Assembly: GCA_963971405.1 (NCBI GenBank)
Contig: OZ020490.1
Coordinates: 2,852,001 to 2,916,000, forward strand
DNA length: 64,000 nt
Reading direction: 5' to 3'
Source of the DNA: Psococerastis gibbosa
Lineage: Eukaryota > Arthropoda > Insecta > Psocodea > Psocidae
Shown: positions 1-10,432 of the stretch, piece after piece
Numbering within the stretch: position 1 is the first letter of the stretch
Layout: every line of letters starts with the position of its first letter
The notes under the pieces: generated by a model
Database searches by the model: none
The model's input: only the letters and a program-made list of their open reading frames with translations
What the model was told of the DNA's origin: nothing
Program-made: the position numbers and the translations under genes

Positions 1-1058
1 ACATGCAAAAACAGTTTTTGGGGCGTACTGAATGTCGTATTTTTACAGTTAGGCACAGCACAGTACTTATAACTCGATTTTGCAGTTGCCATTTGAAATT
101 ATGAAAACCAAGTAAAAAAAAACACGATTATATTATGTTTTTCGTTTTTGTATACTTTGCCACTTTGGTGTAAGGGGGTGAGGCACTATATACCAGGGTA
201 TTGTCTTCCGTCATTATATACCTATATTTATATATATTTTATATAATAATTAGCCTCTGTGAATTGGTTTTGTTCATATTTTGTTTTTATTTTTGAAAAA
301 AGAAACATGGCCGCTGTGGCTGTTTGCCAGTTTGTTTGCCATTGCCAAGAAATGCGACATTTTTGTCGACATAATCTTGGCGGTTTTTTTAAAATTTTCT
401 ATAGTCAATAAATTTATTTAAAAAAAAAGCGCGATCAGCCCAGGGGGACTTTTGGCCGCTCTGACGATTTCCCTCCATCTTTGCCGATCCTCAGCAGCCG
501 CTTTATTAAAAGCAATAGTTAATTAATTTTTTATCAATAAATTGCTATGAAGCAATATTTTTAATTTACTTATTTCATTTTGAAATTTGAATGTAATCCT
601 TCACAGAGATTATTATAGCTTTGTTGACCTGTTGGGGATGGTCAATCCTTTATTACAATATACACCAATACAAATAGGGCAATCAATGTTATTGTACTTA
701 AATGCAAATAATATGAGTTATTATTTATTCTTTATATTTTATAATAAAAATAGTTCTAATGTCATAAGTTCCTTTTATATTATGAATCATTGAAAAATAA
801 TAAAACCGTTTTGACTCTAATTTTTGTATTTAAAAAAACTAATAATTAAGGACCGCGGTGGGAACACAAGGGTGGGCCACAGAATACAATAATATATATG
901 GGGTGGACCGGGGATACGTTTTGGAGTTTTGTTCAGATCACAAGTTTTAAAATAGGAAATGTTATTTTTAGTTAGTATAGGTATGCAATTATTGTTGTTA
1001 GAAACAAAATGGCTTATCTATACAGAAATATGAGATATATACAGAAATACAGCATGTA
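1..1058. other. AT-rich intergenic DNA, no gene seen
   Basis: No credible coding frame. Around 173-225 there is a diverged end fragment of the repeat described at 6546-6852 (shared words GGCACTATATACC and GGTATTGTC). The rest is AT-rich with short homopolymers. Confidence 0.5.
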
Positions 1059-1259
1059 TAGTCCACGCAAAATGAGAAAAGTATAGACATGGAATGTTTT
1101 GATCCTGTGTAACACTGTAAAAATATTCTTTGCACAATTTTTGTTATGCCTTACATCCAATGCAACAAGGTAACACAAAATGGTCCAAAGAATATTTTTA
1201 TAGTGTCGCACAGGATCAAAACATTCCAAGTCCATAATTTTCTCATTTTGCGTGGACTA
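1059..1259. mobile_element. Palindromic MITE, Tc1/mariner-like
   Basis: Inverted arms of about 75 bp (1059-1133 and 1187-1259) begin TAGTCCACGCAAAATGAG and enclose a 53-bp centre. The element is flanked by TA on both sides (1057-1058 and 1260-1261), the duplication expected for Tc1/mariner. It has no transposase and is therefore non-autonomous. The short open frames on both strands here are mirror images of the arms. Superfamily is inferred only from the TA duplication. Confidence 0.65.
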
Positions 1260-2059
1260 TACCTATACTGCCAATTATGGTTAATAGGCCTAATGCACAC
1301 AAAATTCAGAACATTATTTCTTATTTATCCTCATTACAGAAAACTCCAAATATCATGGCAGGATGAAATATGAGGTGGGTCAAGAGCGAATGAAAAAAAA
1401 TTGAAAATTCCAGTTTTTTGTTAGGGGGGGGGGGCAGATATGCGAGTAATATTATAAATAAAAAATTAATGATAACGAATAATCCCTTTATTTATTATGT
1501 TTAATAAGTGGCCATTGCATGGGCAGATTAAAAAGTTTTGCTGTATTTTTCGCGCGTTTTTGTTTAAAAGTGTAGAAAAGTTCTTTTTTTATTCTTTTTT
1601 AGGGAGACTCATCTACCTACCTATTGAGATGGCGACCAAAGTGTGTTCGACTTTCGGAAAATTTCTTCACTACTTTTCATTTCATGACCCCCTGAGCCTA
1701 AAACCACCCTCCGTTCAAAATGTTATATTTATAATTATATACTGTATTGTATATAATATGTATGTATGTATATATGTACTGTATATCGATATTAGGAAAC
1801 ACTCTAATAACTTCCGTAAATATTATCCGATGTTGATGAAACTTGTCACAAAAATTGATCATACAAATGTCTTGATCGAGTTCATTAACCAGCTAGATTC
1901 ACTATTTAGTTACAAGATGGTGGCCAATTGAAACCTTAAATAATTCATATCTCAGTTAATATTCGTTGCAGAGGAATGAATTAAAATTTGACTTAAAGCC
2001 CGTATTATTATCTCCAATAATAGTAATCAACACTTTTTACGGCAAATAACGATTTCATG
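1260..2059. other. Intergenic, no gene seen
   Basis: A G run lies near 1424-1434 and an ATGT-type microsatellite near 1758-1780. An open frame at 1497-1931 (144 codons) is rich in F, Y, I and K, has no recognisable domain, and is treated as a chance frame in AT-rich DNA. Confidence 0.45.
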
Positions 2060-2690
2060 ATGGCATCCAGTCAAAGTAAAAATAATTTAGAAAGTAACAG
2101 TTCATAGTCGTCATTGTTTGGAACACAAGTGTTTTGTGTGTTGATGTTGTGGTCGCGTGAAAATAATGAAGTATATTTTATTGACGTGACAACGTCTAAT
2201 AAATCGATGAGCGCTGGCTGGAATACTAGGTGCATGTACGAAAAGTGTGACGCCATGCGTGATGTTCGTGGGTGATGTTCATCCGTACCGTAACGCGGGT
2301 TTGTAACGCGGGTTAAAAGCAGATGATGATGGTCTATCTCAATTTAAATTACAACCATGTCTTCGTTTATTCTTCCTCTTTCAGCATGCTATATTTGTCG
2401 TGATAGGGCAAGGGGATTGTCTTTGCTGGGGGTGTGAAACTTGAGGAGGTGCGCTCATATTTAGCCCGGATTTGCCGATTTTCTTCGAAAATAGGCCTCT
2501 TTCAGCCGAGTTTTTGGGGTGTTAATATCAATTTGAAAACTTGAAACTACTTTAGTTCTTTTCTACCTTTCTTTTTCTTTCTAGACATTTATTCAGTTTT
2601 ACTACCCGTCTCTTCGTTCAGGCTCAGGTGTGTTGGTGAGCCATCACTGTTTCGGCGGAAAACAGGTTCAAAGGGAACTTCTGAATTTAC
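2060..2690. repeat. Unnamed dispersed repeat, family B copy 1
   Basis: Shares long stretches with 2935-3215, 4020-5345 and (reverse) 25795-27330. Landmarks in order are GACAACGTCTAATAAATCGA, GCGCTGGCTGGAATA, TAACGCGGGTT, TCAATTTAAATTA, CATGTCTTCGTTTATTCT and AATAGGCCTCTTTC. No protein motif was seen. Probably a non-autonomous element; its superfamily is unknown. Confidence 0.6.
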
Positions 2691-2863
2691 ATGCAAAACC
2701 ATAACTAACATAAGTAAAAAATGTGCACAGCCTGCAAGTTTCAACCGAAATGAATTTTTAATGTCTCATTAGAAGCAGTATGAATTAATAAGGCTTCAAA
2801 CGAGTATGAATACATATTTTCAAATTCACCCCTTTATCCCTTAAAACACGAGTGGAACACAAA

Positions 2864-2898
<35 letters not shown>

Positions 2899-2934
2899 GA
2901 CGCATTTCCAGCAATCCCATTTCAATTGCATGGC

Positions 2935-3215
2935 GGGGCGGGTTTAAATCAATTTTTTTGGGCTGATGTGGAAGGCCAATCTTATATTTAAATTATACCC
3001 ATGTCTTCGTTTATTCTACCACATTCTATAGCCTACTTGCTATATTTGTGGTGATCCAGCAAGGTGTTTGGCATTGGGGGTGTGAAACGTCAGGGGGTGC
3101 GCACGATTTTCAACAAAAATAGGCCACTTTCGGCCGCGTTATGATCTTTATAAAAAATTCAAAATACTTAAGGGTTTTTAAGGGCTTTTCCACATTTCAG
3201 GGGCGTCTGATGGTC
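2935..3215. repeat. Family B copy 2, truncated
   Basis: Begins inside family B (GCGGGTTTAAA) and runs through CATGTCTTCGTTTATTCT to AATAGGCCACTTTCGG. It lacks the GCGCTGGCTGG end seen in copies 1 and 3. An A-run of about 27 bases lies just upstream at about 2871-2897. Confidence 0.55.
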
Positions 3216-3224
3216 GTCTAGTAA

Positions 3225-3320
3225 CGTCTTTGTCACCAGAAATCCTGGGGGGGGGGGGGGCTACGGCCTACGGGTGCCTGGGGGGTCCCCCTGGACCCAC
3301 CTATTTACGCCAATGGACCC
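3225..3320. repeat. G-tract repeat, mirror copy of 9640-9745
   Basis: A run of 14 G is followed by GCTACGGCCTACGGGTGCCT and a TTTACGCCAATG end. The same words occur in reverse complement near 9640-9745, including AACGTCTTTGTC on the outer side, so this is a dispersed element and not a gene. Confidence 0.5.
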
Positions 3321-4019
3321 CCGTCCCTCAAAGAAAACCCTTACTCCACTCGCCAGTGCACTATAGCTGGTTAGTTGCCAGTTTTCGCGATGAAAATAGA
3401 AGCGCATATAGGCCAGCTTAGATTGAAACAGACACGTTTTAGCATTAGCGGATCCAGGGGTGGGGCACGGAGGCACGAGACCCCTATAGACTCCCTATAC
3501 TTTTAGTTCGGTACCTACCCATATATATTTATTTATATATTAATTCATCAGTAAAGTCCAAATAAGTTAGGTCTAGTTTTTGTATACCGTACTTTCAAAA
3601 TTCATAAAACCCCAATATTTTGCCCCCACATCTTAGAAATTTCCCCTCCCCCTAGTTCTTTGTTTGTAAAACGTAAATTTTACATCTATCAAAATTCCGC
3701 CATTTTTTAAAATAATTCCCCGCCGCCCTGCACAAACGTTTTGCAAACTCCCTTCTCCTCCTTGAAGAGGAATTCTACATAACTTACACATACAGTACGT
3801 GCTTCATTTTCCGGCGCAAAAAAACTTAGTGCAGGAACATTTCAATTCACAATTGCCATGCCCTATCCTGAAGGAAATCCTGGTCCCAGGATCCACCTAT
3901 GCCTTTTAGGGTCATTTCGTATTCTGGCCGTTACGCTCATCCGCTAGGCCGCATCTTAGTGTGGTTTTCATATCTTATTACAACAATACAATGCAATACA
4001 ACAATATTATTATTTATTT
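3321..4019. other. Intergenic, no gene seen
   Basis: No coding frame, RNA gene or clear repeat recognised. Short frames at 3230-3476 on both strands overlap the G-tract element and are not credible. Confidence 0.4.
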
Positions 4020-4112
4020 ATATATATTTTTTTTTGACGTGGCAACCATATATACCATACATTATGTTGTTCTGTGGTGACACCGTCTAATAAGTCGATG
4101 GGCGCTGGCTGG

Positions 4113-4305
4113 CAGGGACGGTTTCAGAAAAAGTTTTCGGGGGGGGGGGGGGGGGCGGTGACCTGAAAAATATCACGTTTCCCTTTACTTAAGTAACAAT
4201 TTCTCTTCATTTCCTTCAAAAGTCCATTCTATCTAGTATAAAGCTATTTTTCTCGGGGGGGGGGGGGGCGACCGCCCCCACCGCCCGCCCAAGGATCCGT
4301 CCCTG
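4113..4305. mobile_element. hAT-type MITE, 8-bp target duplication
   Basis: The ends are CAGGGACGG and CCGTCCCTG. The flanking 8-bp duplication CTGGCTGG (4105-4112 and 4306-4313) is perfect and lies inside family B, whose uninterrupted form reads GCGCTGGCTGGAATA. Two G runs of 14-17 bases lie just inside the ends. There is no transposase. A second copy in the opposite orientation lies at 51132-51614. Eight-bp duplications and CA..TG ends are characteristic of hAT transposons. Confidence 0.85.
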
Positions 4306-4364
4306 CTGGCTGGAATATTGGGTGCATGCACGAAAAAGTGTCACACCGATCCGTACATTTATCC

Positions 4365-4367
<3 letters not shown>

Positions 4368-4404
<37 letters not shown>

Positions 4405-4828
4405 GGTGCCTCCTCAAGGTAAGGTTCGTTGCGTCGACCTTTGAGATCTATTGCAGCCGCTTTGTCATGGAGATTCATGTCTGGAATATACCCACTTTCT
4501 TGATGAAAGAGCGGGTTTTTCCTACTGGATCTTCACGAATTGTCTTCGTTTCTGACCCTGGTATTCCCAGTATCCTGAAACGGTTTTTGGCCAGAGCTTC
4601 ACATTCTTAGAGAACGTGCTCTGCTGTTTCGTCCTCCATTTCACACCATCTACATTCTCTACTGCCCGTGTGGACTTTGAGTTTATACAGATGATGCCTT
4701 AGGTGGCAGTGCCCTGTGAGCAAACCAACAATATTCCTTATTTCTAATCTGCCAAGTAATAGCAAATTTTGGGTAAGTTTTTTTGATGGTTTTATTCCAA
4801 GTCTTTTTAGACTTCGTTTTTCCTTTTT
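4368..4828 (-). pseudogene. 5'-truncated non-LTR retrotransposon (RNase H tail)
   Basis: The minus-strand frame reads GLLTGHCHLRHHLYKL and then C-X2-C with AEHVL, the zinc-knuckle-like tail downstream of RNase H in Jockey/I-like LINEs. One in-frame stop (codon at 4607-4609) follows AEHVL; the frame then continues ECEALAKNRFRILG to a stop at 4475-4477. A T run (A tail on the minus strand) marks the 3' end, and CATTTATCCGTT is duplicated at 4356-4367 and 4829-4840. It is a dead, severely 5'-truncated copy inserted in family B. Confidence 0.85.
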
Positions 4829-5459
4829 CATTTATCCGTTAGTATACGCAACCGCTACACGCGCCCGTTACGCGGGTTTAAAGCAACTTTTTGGTCAGAT
4901 GTAGAAGGCCTATCTCAATTTAAATTATACCCATGCTGTCTTCGTCCATTCTTCTTCTTTCAGGCCATGCCATACATTAGATGTGATTTTGTGTTTTGCA
5001 TATAAAAAAATTCCGAGGGGGGGGGGGGCGGCAAACCCGCCGTTTTAATGGGCCCGACCCCTTGGTAGTAGCCCCCCCCCCCCGCCCCCTCGAAAATTAA
5101 AATTCTGGCTACGTGCTTGGGTCATGCTATATTTATGGTGATCAAGCAAGGGGTTTGGCTTTGGGGGTGGAGGGTGGAAAAGTCAGGGAGTGCGCACGAT
5201 TTTCAACAAAAAAAAGGCCTCTTTCGGCCGCGTTATTATCTATTTAAAAAATTCAAACTACCGTACTTAAGCTGGCTTTTCCACATTTCTTTCTCTTTCC
5301 AGCCATATATTATTTAATTAAGATTTATTTTATTAGTAATTCAGGGGGTGTCACGTGAAACTATCGTCTGTAAACCGACTTTACAGACCAATCCATTTTT
5401 TTCAACTAGGCTATATGTATATGTGTAGGCGTAGGCCCTACCCTGTCGACCGGGTACGC

Positions 5460-5690
5460 CGTAGGCGGTTGGGAAAAAAACTAATCGCTTTTTATACTCG
5501 TGGATAAAAAAAAAGATCGGGCGTACCTTGGGCAGCGCTAAGTGGAAACATCTAGCGCCTAATCTTCTCACCACCGAGAAAAGAGACCCGCAATGACTTC
5601 AACGACCTTGGGGTGTGCACCCAGCACCAACCACGGACCAATGGCGTCAGGTTGGCAGAAACTAAGAGTCTTTATCTCGGTTTGTCGGAC
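5460..5690 (+). repeat. Sequence shared with 35410-35610
   Basis: The segment with CGTGGATAAAA, CACCACCGAGAA, GACTTCAACGACCTT and TTGGCAGAAACT recurs in reverse complement at about 35410-35610, with scattered differences. It may be an old dispersed element or the end of a retroelement. No protein family is recognised. It lies just upstream of the candidate exon at 6031. Confidence 0.5.
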
Positions 5691-5699
5691 ATGAAAAAG

Positions 5700-6030
5700 T
5701 AAACCAACTGGAATTGGAGAGTGGGAGAGAAAATTTTGAGCCACTTGTCCCCGCCTGCTATATTTGCGGCCATATCCCCCATCGGGGCGCAATCCCGTTC
5801 CGTTCGGACACAAGAAGGAGCCCCCCTCCCCCTGCAGCCGGCTCTGTCAATGGCTTCTGAAGAAAATAATCAGGAAAAGCGGAGAGAGGGCCGCAGGATC
5901 AATGCTGTATGTGAGAGGCTGCGCCACCTGTGGCTCAAATTGTGAAACTCTGTCAGTGATCGGGAAGCAGTCCCGGTGGCGGGCTGTCTCTGTCTGTGTA
6001 AAAGTGGCACATCTCTCTCACGCGTCGGCC
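5700..6030 (+). promoter_or_regulatory. Possible promoter and 5'UTR of the 6031 exon
   Basis: This stretch is richer in G+C than its surroundings, has few homopolymers and matches none of the repeats in the window. It precedes a start codon and signal-peptide-like sequence. An open frame from 5764 runs through it into the exon, but the upstream residues look like translated UTR. No TATA box or defined initiator is claimed. Confidence 0.3.
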
Positions 6031-6082
6031 ATGCTCACTCTCTTGCTGCTGGCTCTTTTGCCCCTTACATCGTCTCTTCCAG
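6031..6082 (+). CDS. Candidate first coding exon with signal peptide
   Basis: ATG at 6031 opens MLTLLLLALLPLTSSLP, an uninterrupted hydrophobic leucine-rich core ending in small/polar residues, as in a secretory signal peptide. The next bases are CCAG|GTACGA, a plausible splice donor after 6082, leaving phase 1. Read through, the frame stops at 6118-6120. The surrounding DNA is non-repetitive and GC-richer than average. The inference is exon 1 of a secreted or membrane protein transcribed rightward. No downstream exon is recognisable in this window, so the product is unknown. A chance signal-like frame remains possible. Confidence 0.4.
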
Positions 6083-6545
6083 GTACGACTGATCAATCAA
6101 TCAATGCAAAGCGTGTATAAACAATCAAAATCGAATTACATAACGCTGTAGCCTAGTATACCTACAGATGTAATATGCTAGTTCCCACTTCTCGGTCTTA
6201 TTAGGCCAGTAGGGTTAAGTGTATTAAGTGCATATATAACTGCTATGTACTCCAATCTAAACCTTGTTGGTACTCACTTCACGGTGTCAAGGGGCTCTCG
6301 GCTCATACAGCGGCGTAGCCAGAATTTTGTTTGGGGGGGGGGGGGTCCAGTTTTCATGTAACAACAATACATAAAGTTTGCCCACTTAGCCTACCCACGA
6401 ATCACGATAGGTTTTGGAAAGGGGCAGCGTTCCCCCCTAGGGAATTATTTTGAAAAAGAATTGGCCCAAAATAGTGGAATTTGAAAGCAGTTATGTTTAT
6501 ATATTTTACATTTGAATAATATTACAGCTAACAATAAGGGGGGGC
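6083..6545. other. Possible intron start, no exon seen
   Basis: If the exon at 6031-6082 is real, this is its first intron. It contains a GGCGTAGCCAGAATTTTGTT end with a run of 13 G at about 6307-6347, one terminus of the G-tract hAT-like repeats common in the window. No acceptor followed by convincing coding sequence was found. Confidence 0.35.
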
Positions 6546-6852
6546 CGGAAGTAGGGCTCTATATTAGACAGGTATTGTCATCCGCCATTTTTTATCCATT
6601 ATAAGTCTGGTGTATAAGCCAAGCATTGGGCGTTTACCTATTTATTATTAGAAATTTATCGTTGTTTATTTATTTTTTATATAAAAAACGTTCTACCAAT
6701 AAGGGAAGTGTTTCATAAAAAAATACTGAACTTGTTTTCGTTTTTTCAATCTTTTACTTTTCTTAAAAATAATTACAATACTTAGCATATAGGAAATATG
6801 GGATAAAAAATGGCGGATGACAATACCCGGGTATATAGTGCCTTACCCGGAA
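6546..6852. mobile_element. MITE family M, copy 1
   Basis: The terminal inverted repeats share GGTATTGTCATCCGCCATTT near the left end and its complement near 6815-6834. The inner sequence (ACGATAAA-type words, GTTCTACCAAT, TTTCGTTTTTTCAATCTTTT) recurs at 8626-8866 and 11897-12143. A terminal fragment is at 173-225. There is no open transposase frame. The superfamily is undetermined because no clean target duplication was found. Confidence 0.7.
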
Positions 6853-6902
6853 GTCAACCCCGGGGGAATGTTTTTTTTTTAATTTTTAAATTAAAATCTA
6901 CA

Positions 6903-7077
6903 AAAAAGGTACAACCTTCGAAGTCTACGCAGCGCCACTGACGATGTGATCGTAGATGTTGACGATACGTTGGGAAGTTCACTTTCATATTGACCATGGC
7001 GCATCAGCCCGGATTCTCCTGGATCTTCATATGACTCCGCCCGTGAAAGCCTTTGCAGTTACAAAATTCTACATAGT
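6903..7077 (+). repeat. Element E copy 1 (hammerhead-like core, decayed)
   Basis: Contains TTCGAAGTCTACGCAGCG, then CTGACGA (6938-6944), a degenerate stem and GATA where other copies have GAAA, then GGAAGTTCACTTTC and GTGAAAGCCTTTGCAGTTAC. It is the same family as 10433-10680, 25480-25642, 51241-51517 and 55028-55190. The core is damaged here. Confidence 0.65.
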
Positions 7078-7084
7078 GTAAGAC

Positions 7085-7560
7085 CCAAGGCCGTAGTCAA
7101 GGGGGGGGGGGCTTATTGGGCTGCAGCCCCCCCCCGAAATGAAAATGTTTCAAAAAAAAATTTCCTCCGGGGGAAACCACCGAGCCCCCCTGTTTGTAGC
7201 AATATGAATATGCATTCCTTTGTAAGCTTTGCTGCTCTAAACCCCAATGTTTAGCACTTATATGATGATTTTTTTTCCCCCGGGGGAGACCCCCAAGTCC
7301 CCCTCTTTGGGTTAAATGCAATATTATTTCTATGAGTAAGCATTCCTTTGTAAGATCTATCCTTTACTGCTGTTAAAATGCGTAAAACCCCACTATTTTG
7401 CACTTATATTTATGGGTTAAATAGGCCCAATAGGCTTAAGTGCACACAGGTAACACCTGTACCCCAATTAAAAAAAAAAAAAAAAAATGGGTTAAAATGC
7501 AATATTATTTCTATGCAATTTAAACCGTCGTTGTCGTAATGATAACATTACGATGTAGTC
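7085..7560. repeat. Decayed G/C-tract repeat
   Basis: Contains G and C runs (7098-7110, 7127-7135) and the words AGCAATATGAATATGCATTCC and GCGTAAAACCC, which also occur in the hAT-type elements at 13290-13547 and 47639-47928. It appears to be overlapping, degraded copies with an A run near 7471. No coding content. Confidence 0.45.
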
Positions 7561-7567
7561 CGCATAA

Positions 7568-7729
7568 GGCGGGTATTCCACATACGTCTATCGTCAATGA
7601 AAAATTGATAAATGACGTATTAGCAGACATTAATGACATACTAAAAATTCTGCTACCACGTCAATTAACGTCATTGTCACGTCATTTTTCAATTTTTCAT
7701 TGACGATTGACGTATGTGGAATACCCGCC
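7568..7729. mobile_element. Palindromic MITE, PIF/Harbinger-like
   Basis: Near-perfect inverted arms of about 50 bp start GGCGGGTATTCCACATACGT. Flanks are TAA (7565-7567) and TAT (7730-7732), close to the TWA duplication of PIF/Harbinger. The centre contains TCTGCTACCACGTCA, also found in the elements at 38697 and 43052, which suggests a related family. No ORF. Confidence 0.65.
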
Positions 7730-8417
7730 TATCTGCAAAATATTATATGCCAATGTTCGCACCAAGGCTAACACCATTACTTCAAAAGAATACACTTGAT
7801 ACAATTGAATTCTCAAGAAAAATTTTTTACGCTGGATAGGATCCCAGTTGCCGCAGCCACCCCCGAAAAAAAAAAAAATCCTGGCTACGGGCTTGGTAAG
7901 ACCATTTCATTTAGGTGGTTGCAGCCTACACCCTCCTGGCTACGGTCCTGAATGGATGTAAAGGCAGTCTTCGTAAAAACTTGTGGATGTACTGAGCATT
8001 GAAATCTCAAAACCGGAAATCTCGGCCATCACAAATGCTTTCCTTATTATACTGTACAAACTTATAAAATAGGAAAGCAATACGTTCAGGTTTCCTTTTG
8101 GGGCCAGAGCCTTCAGCATGAGAAAAGACATAAAGAGAGAACCTAGCCTTTCAGCAGCACCGCGTGATAAGTATAGCGTTTCAACTACCGTAGCTGAGCG
8201 CACTTAGCTAAAACTCTTACCTCGCTTAATGACCCCAGTTTCTTGTACTTGCGGGTGTTAACGCCTTGGGAAATGTCTGTATATGTCAAGTTTGTAATTT
8301 GCGCAGGATTGTTGTGAAATTGCCCGCGAATTTCAACTAGAAGTGGGGGTACTCTAATTTGCTCTTAATTTTAAACTCCAAAAGAACATATGTAAACAGT
8401 ATATAAATAACTTAGGC
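7730..8417. other. Intergenic with repeat fragments
   Basis: A run of 12 A next to CCTGGCTACGGGC near 7869-7895 is a terminus of a G-tract repeat. Around 7965-8045 there is a family A end (GAAATCTC, ATCACAAATGCTTTCCTTAT). No gene is recognised; the minus frame at 7940-8203 crosses these repeats. Confidence 0.4.
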
Positions 8418-8625
8418 CAGAGGTTCCCAACCTTTTTTGTCCGTGGACCACTAGATCGATTATTTTAAGATTTTCCGTGGACACTGGACCACCATGGCTA
8501 TGATAGGAAAATCTTTAAATTCTAGGACCAAGATCAAGTAGGCTAGTTAGTGCCCACAATTATGTGCTAATATTTGATTAATTGTTTTGAACTGTTTGTT
8601 TATTTATAGTTCAGTGCACGATTTA

Positions 8626-9324
8626 TTGTCATCCGCCATTTTGTATCCTATATTTCCTATAGTACCGTAAGTAATATTGTAAGAAAAGGAAAAGATTGAA
8701 AAAAACGAAAACACGTTTTAGTGTTTTTTAATGGGTAGAACGTTTTTTAAATAACAATTAATAAACAACGATAAATTTTTAATAATAAATAGGTAGACAC
8801 CCATGCTTGGCTTATAAATACGCCAGACTTATAATGGATAAAAAACGGCGGACAATACCTGTCTAATATAGATAGAATATATATATAGTCCGAGAGGTAG
8901 CACGAAATTTGGAGTAGGTTCTTGAGGCAAGCTGAAAACTTGTCACATGCATCTCCTATTATACCCCAATACGGGAATGCAGATCTGGCTAGTGAGCGCG
9001 GGGGCAAACTTAAGTTATAGCCTAAATTTTTTTAACTTAGTTTTTTCACCCCCCAAAAAATGTATTTGAGGCAATATGAAATTTTCATATGCTGCAGTGT
9101 AATGTTTAATGAATACAAAAACAAATTTGCCAAGCGATTTAGTGGGGGCTTTCACATTGCCAGACGCGTCCAAAGTATGGAAAAAAAAATTATTTGAGGC
9201 AGCTTGAAATTTTATATTTACTAGTATTACTTATAACTTAAAAATAATATTCTCAAAAAGACAAATCATTTGGGTGGGACTTTCTACCTGCCAGACGATC
9301 TAACAAATTATGGATAAGTGTGTC
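8626..9324 (+). repeat. Left arm of a ~700-bp inverted repeat
   Basis: The reverse complement of this arm is at 11440-12143 with few differences. The outer ~240 bp of each arm is a copy of MITE family M; the inner part contains GTGCTACCTCTCGGACTATA-type sequence and GACGCGTCCAAAGTATGG. Similarity continues weakly to about 9400, matching down to about 11335. The identical short frames at 8747-9007 (minus) and 11757-11990 (plus) are a consequence of the arms and do not look like a protein gene. Confidence 0.8.
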
Positions 9325-9639
9325 ATCCAATAGCTGTAATGTGAGTACATATACGCAGCCAGCTGTCTGCGACGCCACGTGACTCACAATTTCAGAATCG
9401 TTATATTCTGTCTTAAAATTGGTATAGCAAGTTTTAGAACTGAAATATAACTGATCATAACTGAATTTACCTATTTTCTTACTGACATTTTATTAATGTA
9501 TTCAGAATAGCCTACTTATCACTATTGTATTTTTTAAGTGTATAATAGTGTTGCTTTTTCACTTTTCACAATGAATGAAGGACATTTTAATTTCATGCTT
9601 TTTGGCCTAATATACATCTAATTTACTGTTATAAGCATT

Positions 9640-9745
9640 GGCGTAAATAGGGGGGTTCGGGGGGTGCTCTAGGCCCCCAGGGTCACCCGTAGCCCCCCCC
9701 CCCCCCCCCAGGATTGCTGGAGACAAAGACGTTATGGAGGCGAAA
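9640..9745. repeat. G/C-tract repeat, mirror copy of 3225-3320
   Basis: Reads GGCGTAAATAGGGGGGTTCG, then GGGTGCTCT, GTAGC, a run of 15 C, CAGGATT and GACAAAGACGTTATGGAGG. The reverse complement matches the element near 3.2 kb. Confidence 0.5.
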
Positions 9746-10432
9746 TCCACAATAACGAAAGGGAAATTAATTCTTTTTATGCTTATTTTACATTATGAAA
9801 AAAATCAACAAATTGACCAAGTACTTTCAAAAATTAATTTACTCAAAATGCTTTAAACCCCAATACTTTCGACCTATTTTTTCAAACTTTTTCTCCGGAG
9901 GAGTCCCCCGGGCCCCCCTCCACTCAGTGGTAAGTTTATTCGTTGGGAAATACTCAACTGTGCTGCTTGCAAAATGCGAAAAACCTCAATAATTTGGGCC
10001 TATTTATTACTTTTTCTCCTTGGAACCCCGGACCATTCAGAACAGTTTCGGCAATTTGGCCGCAATGCATGTAGAATGTGTCATAACTTTTAAAAAGAAA
10101 TTCCGGAGATAAATTTTGTTTTTGTTTTTTGTAATTATTAAATTTTTGAAAACAAAAGTAGGATATACATTTTAATTTTTTGTTTTTCTCAGCTTGAATA
10201 GTTTAGTGTACTATGTATTTAATACACATTAAAGAAAATTAAATAATAAAAAAACATATAATTTGCTAGACAGACTTCAGAAGTGAATGATTAGCGAATC
10301 AATGTCTTGGGGTCCTATCGCCCCCCCCCCCAGAATCTGACACAGATGAATTCGAAGAAGTTTTTGGTAGCTCTGTTGATGGGGATTCCACAGAAGACGA
10401 ATGACAATTTATTTATGACAAGGAATGAATTA

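Larger units (their letters stand above)
4020..5345. repeat. Family B copy 3, split by two insertions
   Basis: Family B words (CCGTCTAATAAGTCGATG, GCGCTGGCTGG, TTACGCGGGTT, AATAGGCCT-like) continue across the hAT MITE at 4113-4305 and the LINE fragment at 4368-4828. The end resembles GTCACGTGAAACTATCG with CTGTAAACCGACTTTACAGA just beyond; both words recur near 25800-25845 in reverse orientation. A second G/C-tract segment sits at 5017-5095. Confidence 0.6.

Noticed and set aside
1497-1931. 144-codon frame as a gene
   Set aside because: Composition (F, Y, I, K, N) follows AT-rich DNA, no domain, no splice or promoter context.
5764-6030. Upstream part of the 118-codon frame as the true protein start
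   Set aside because: Residues before 6031 are Pro/Arg/Cys-rich without domain and precede a clear signal peptide, so an internal ATG start is preferred.
8747-9007. Protein also encoded at 11757-11990, so apparently conserved
   Set aside because: The match is simply the two arms of the inverted repeat; both copies include MITE sequence and show no codon-biased conservation.
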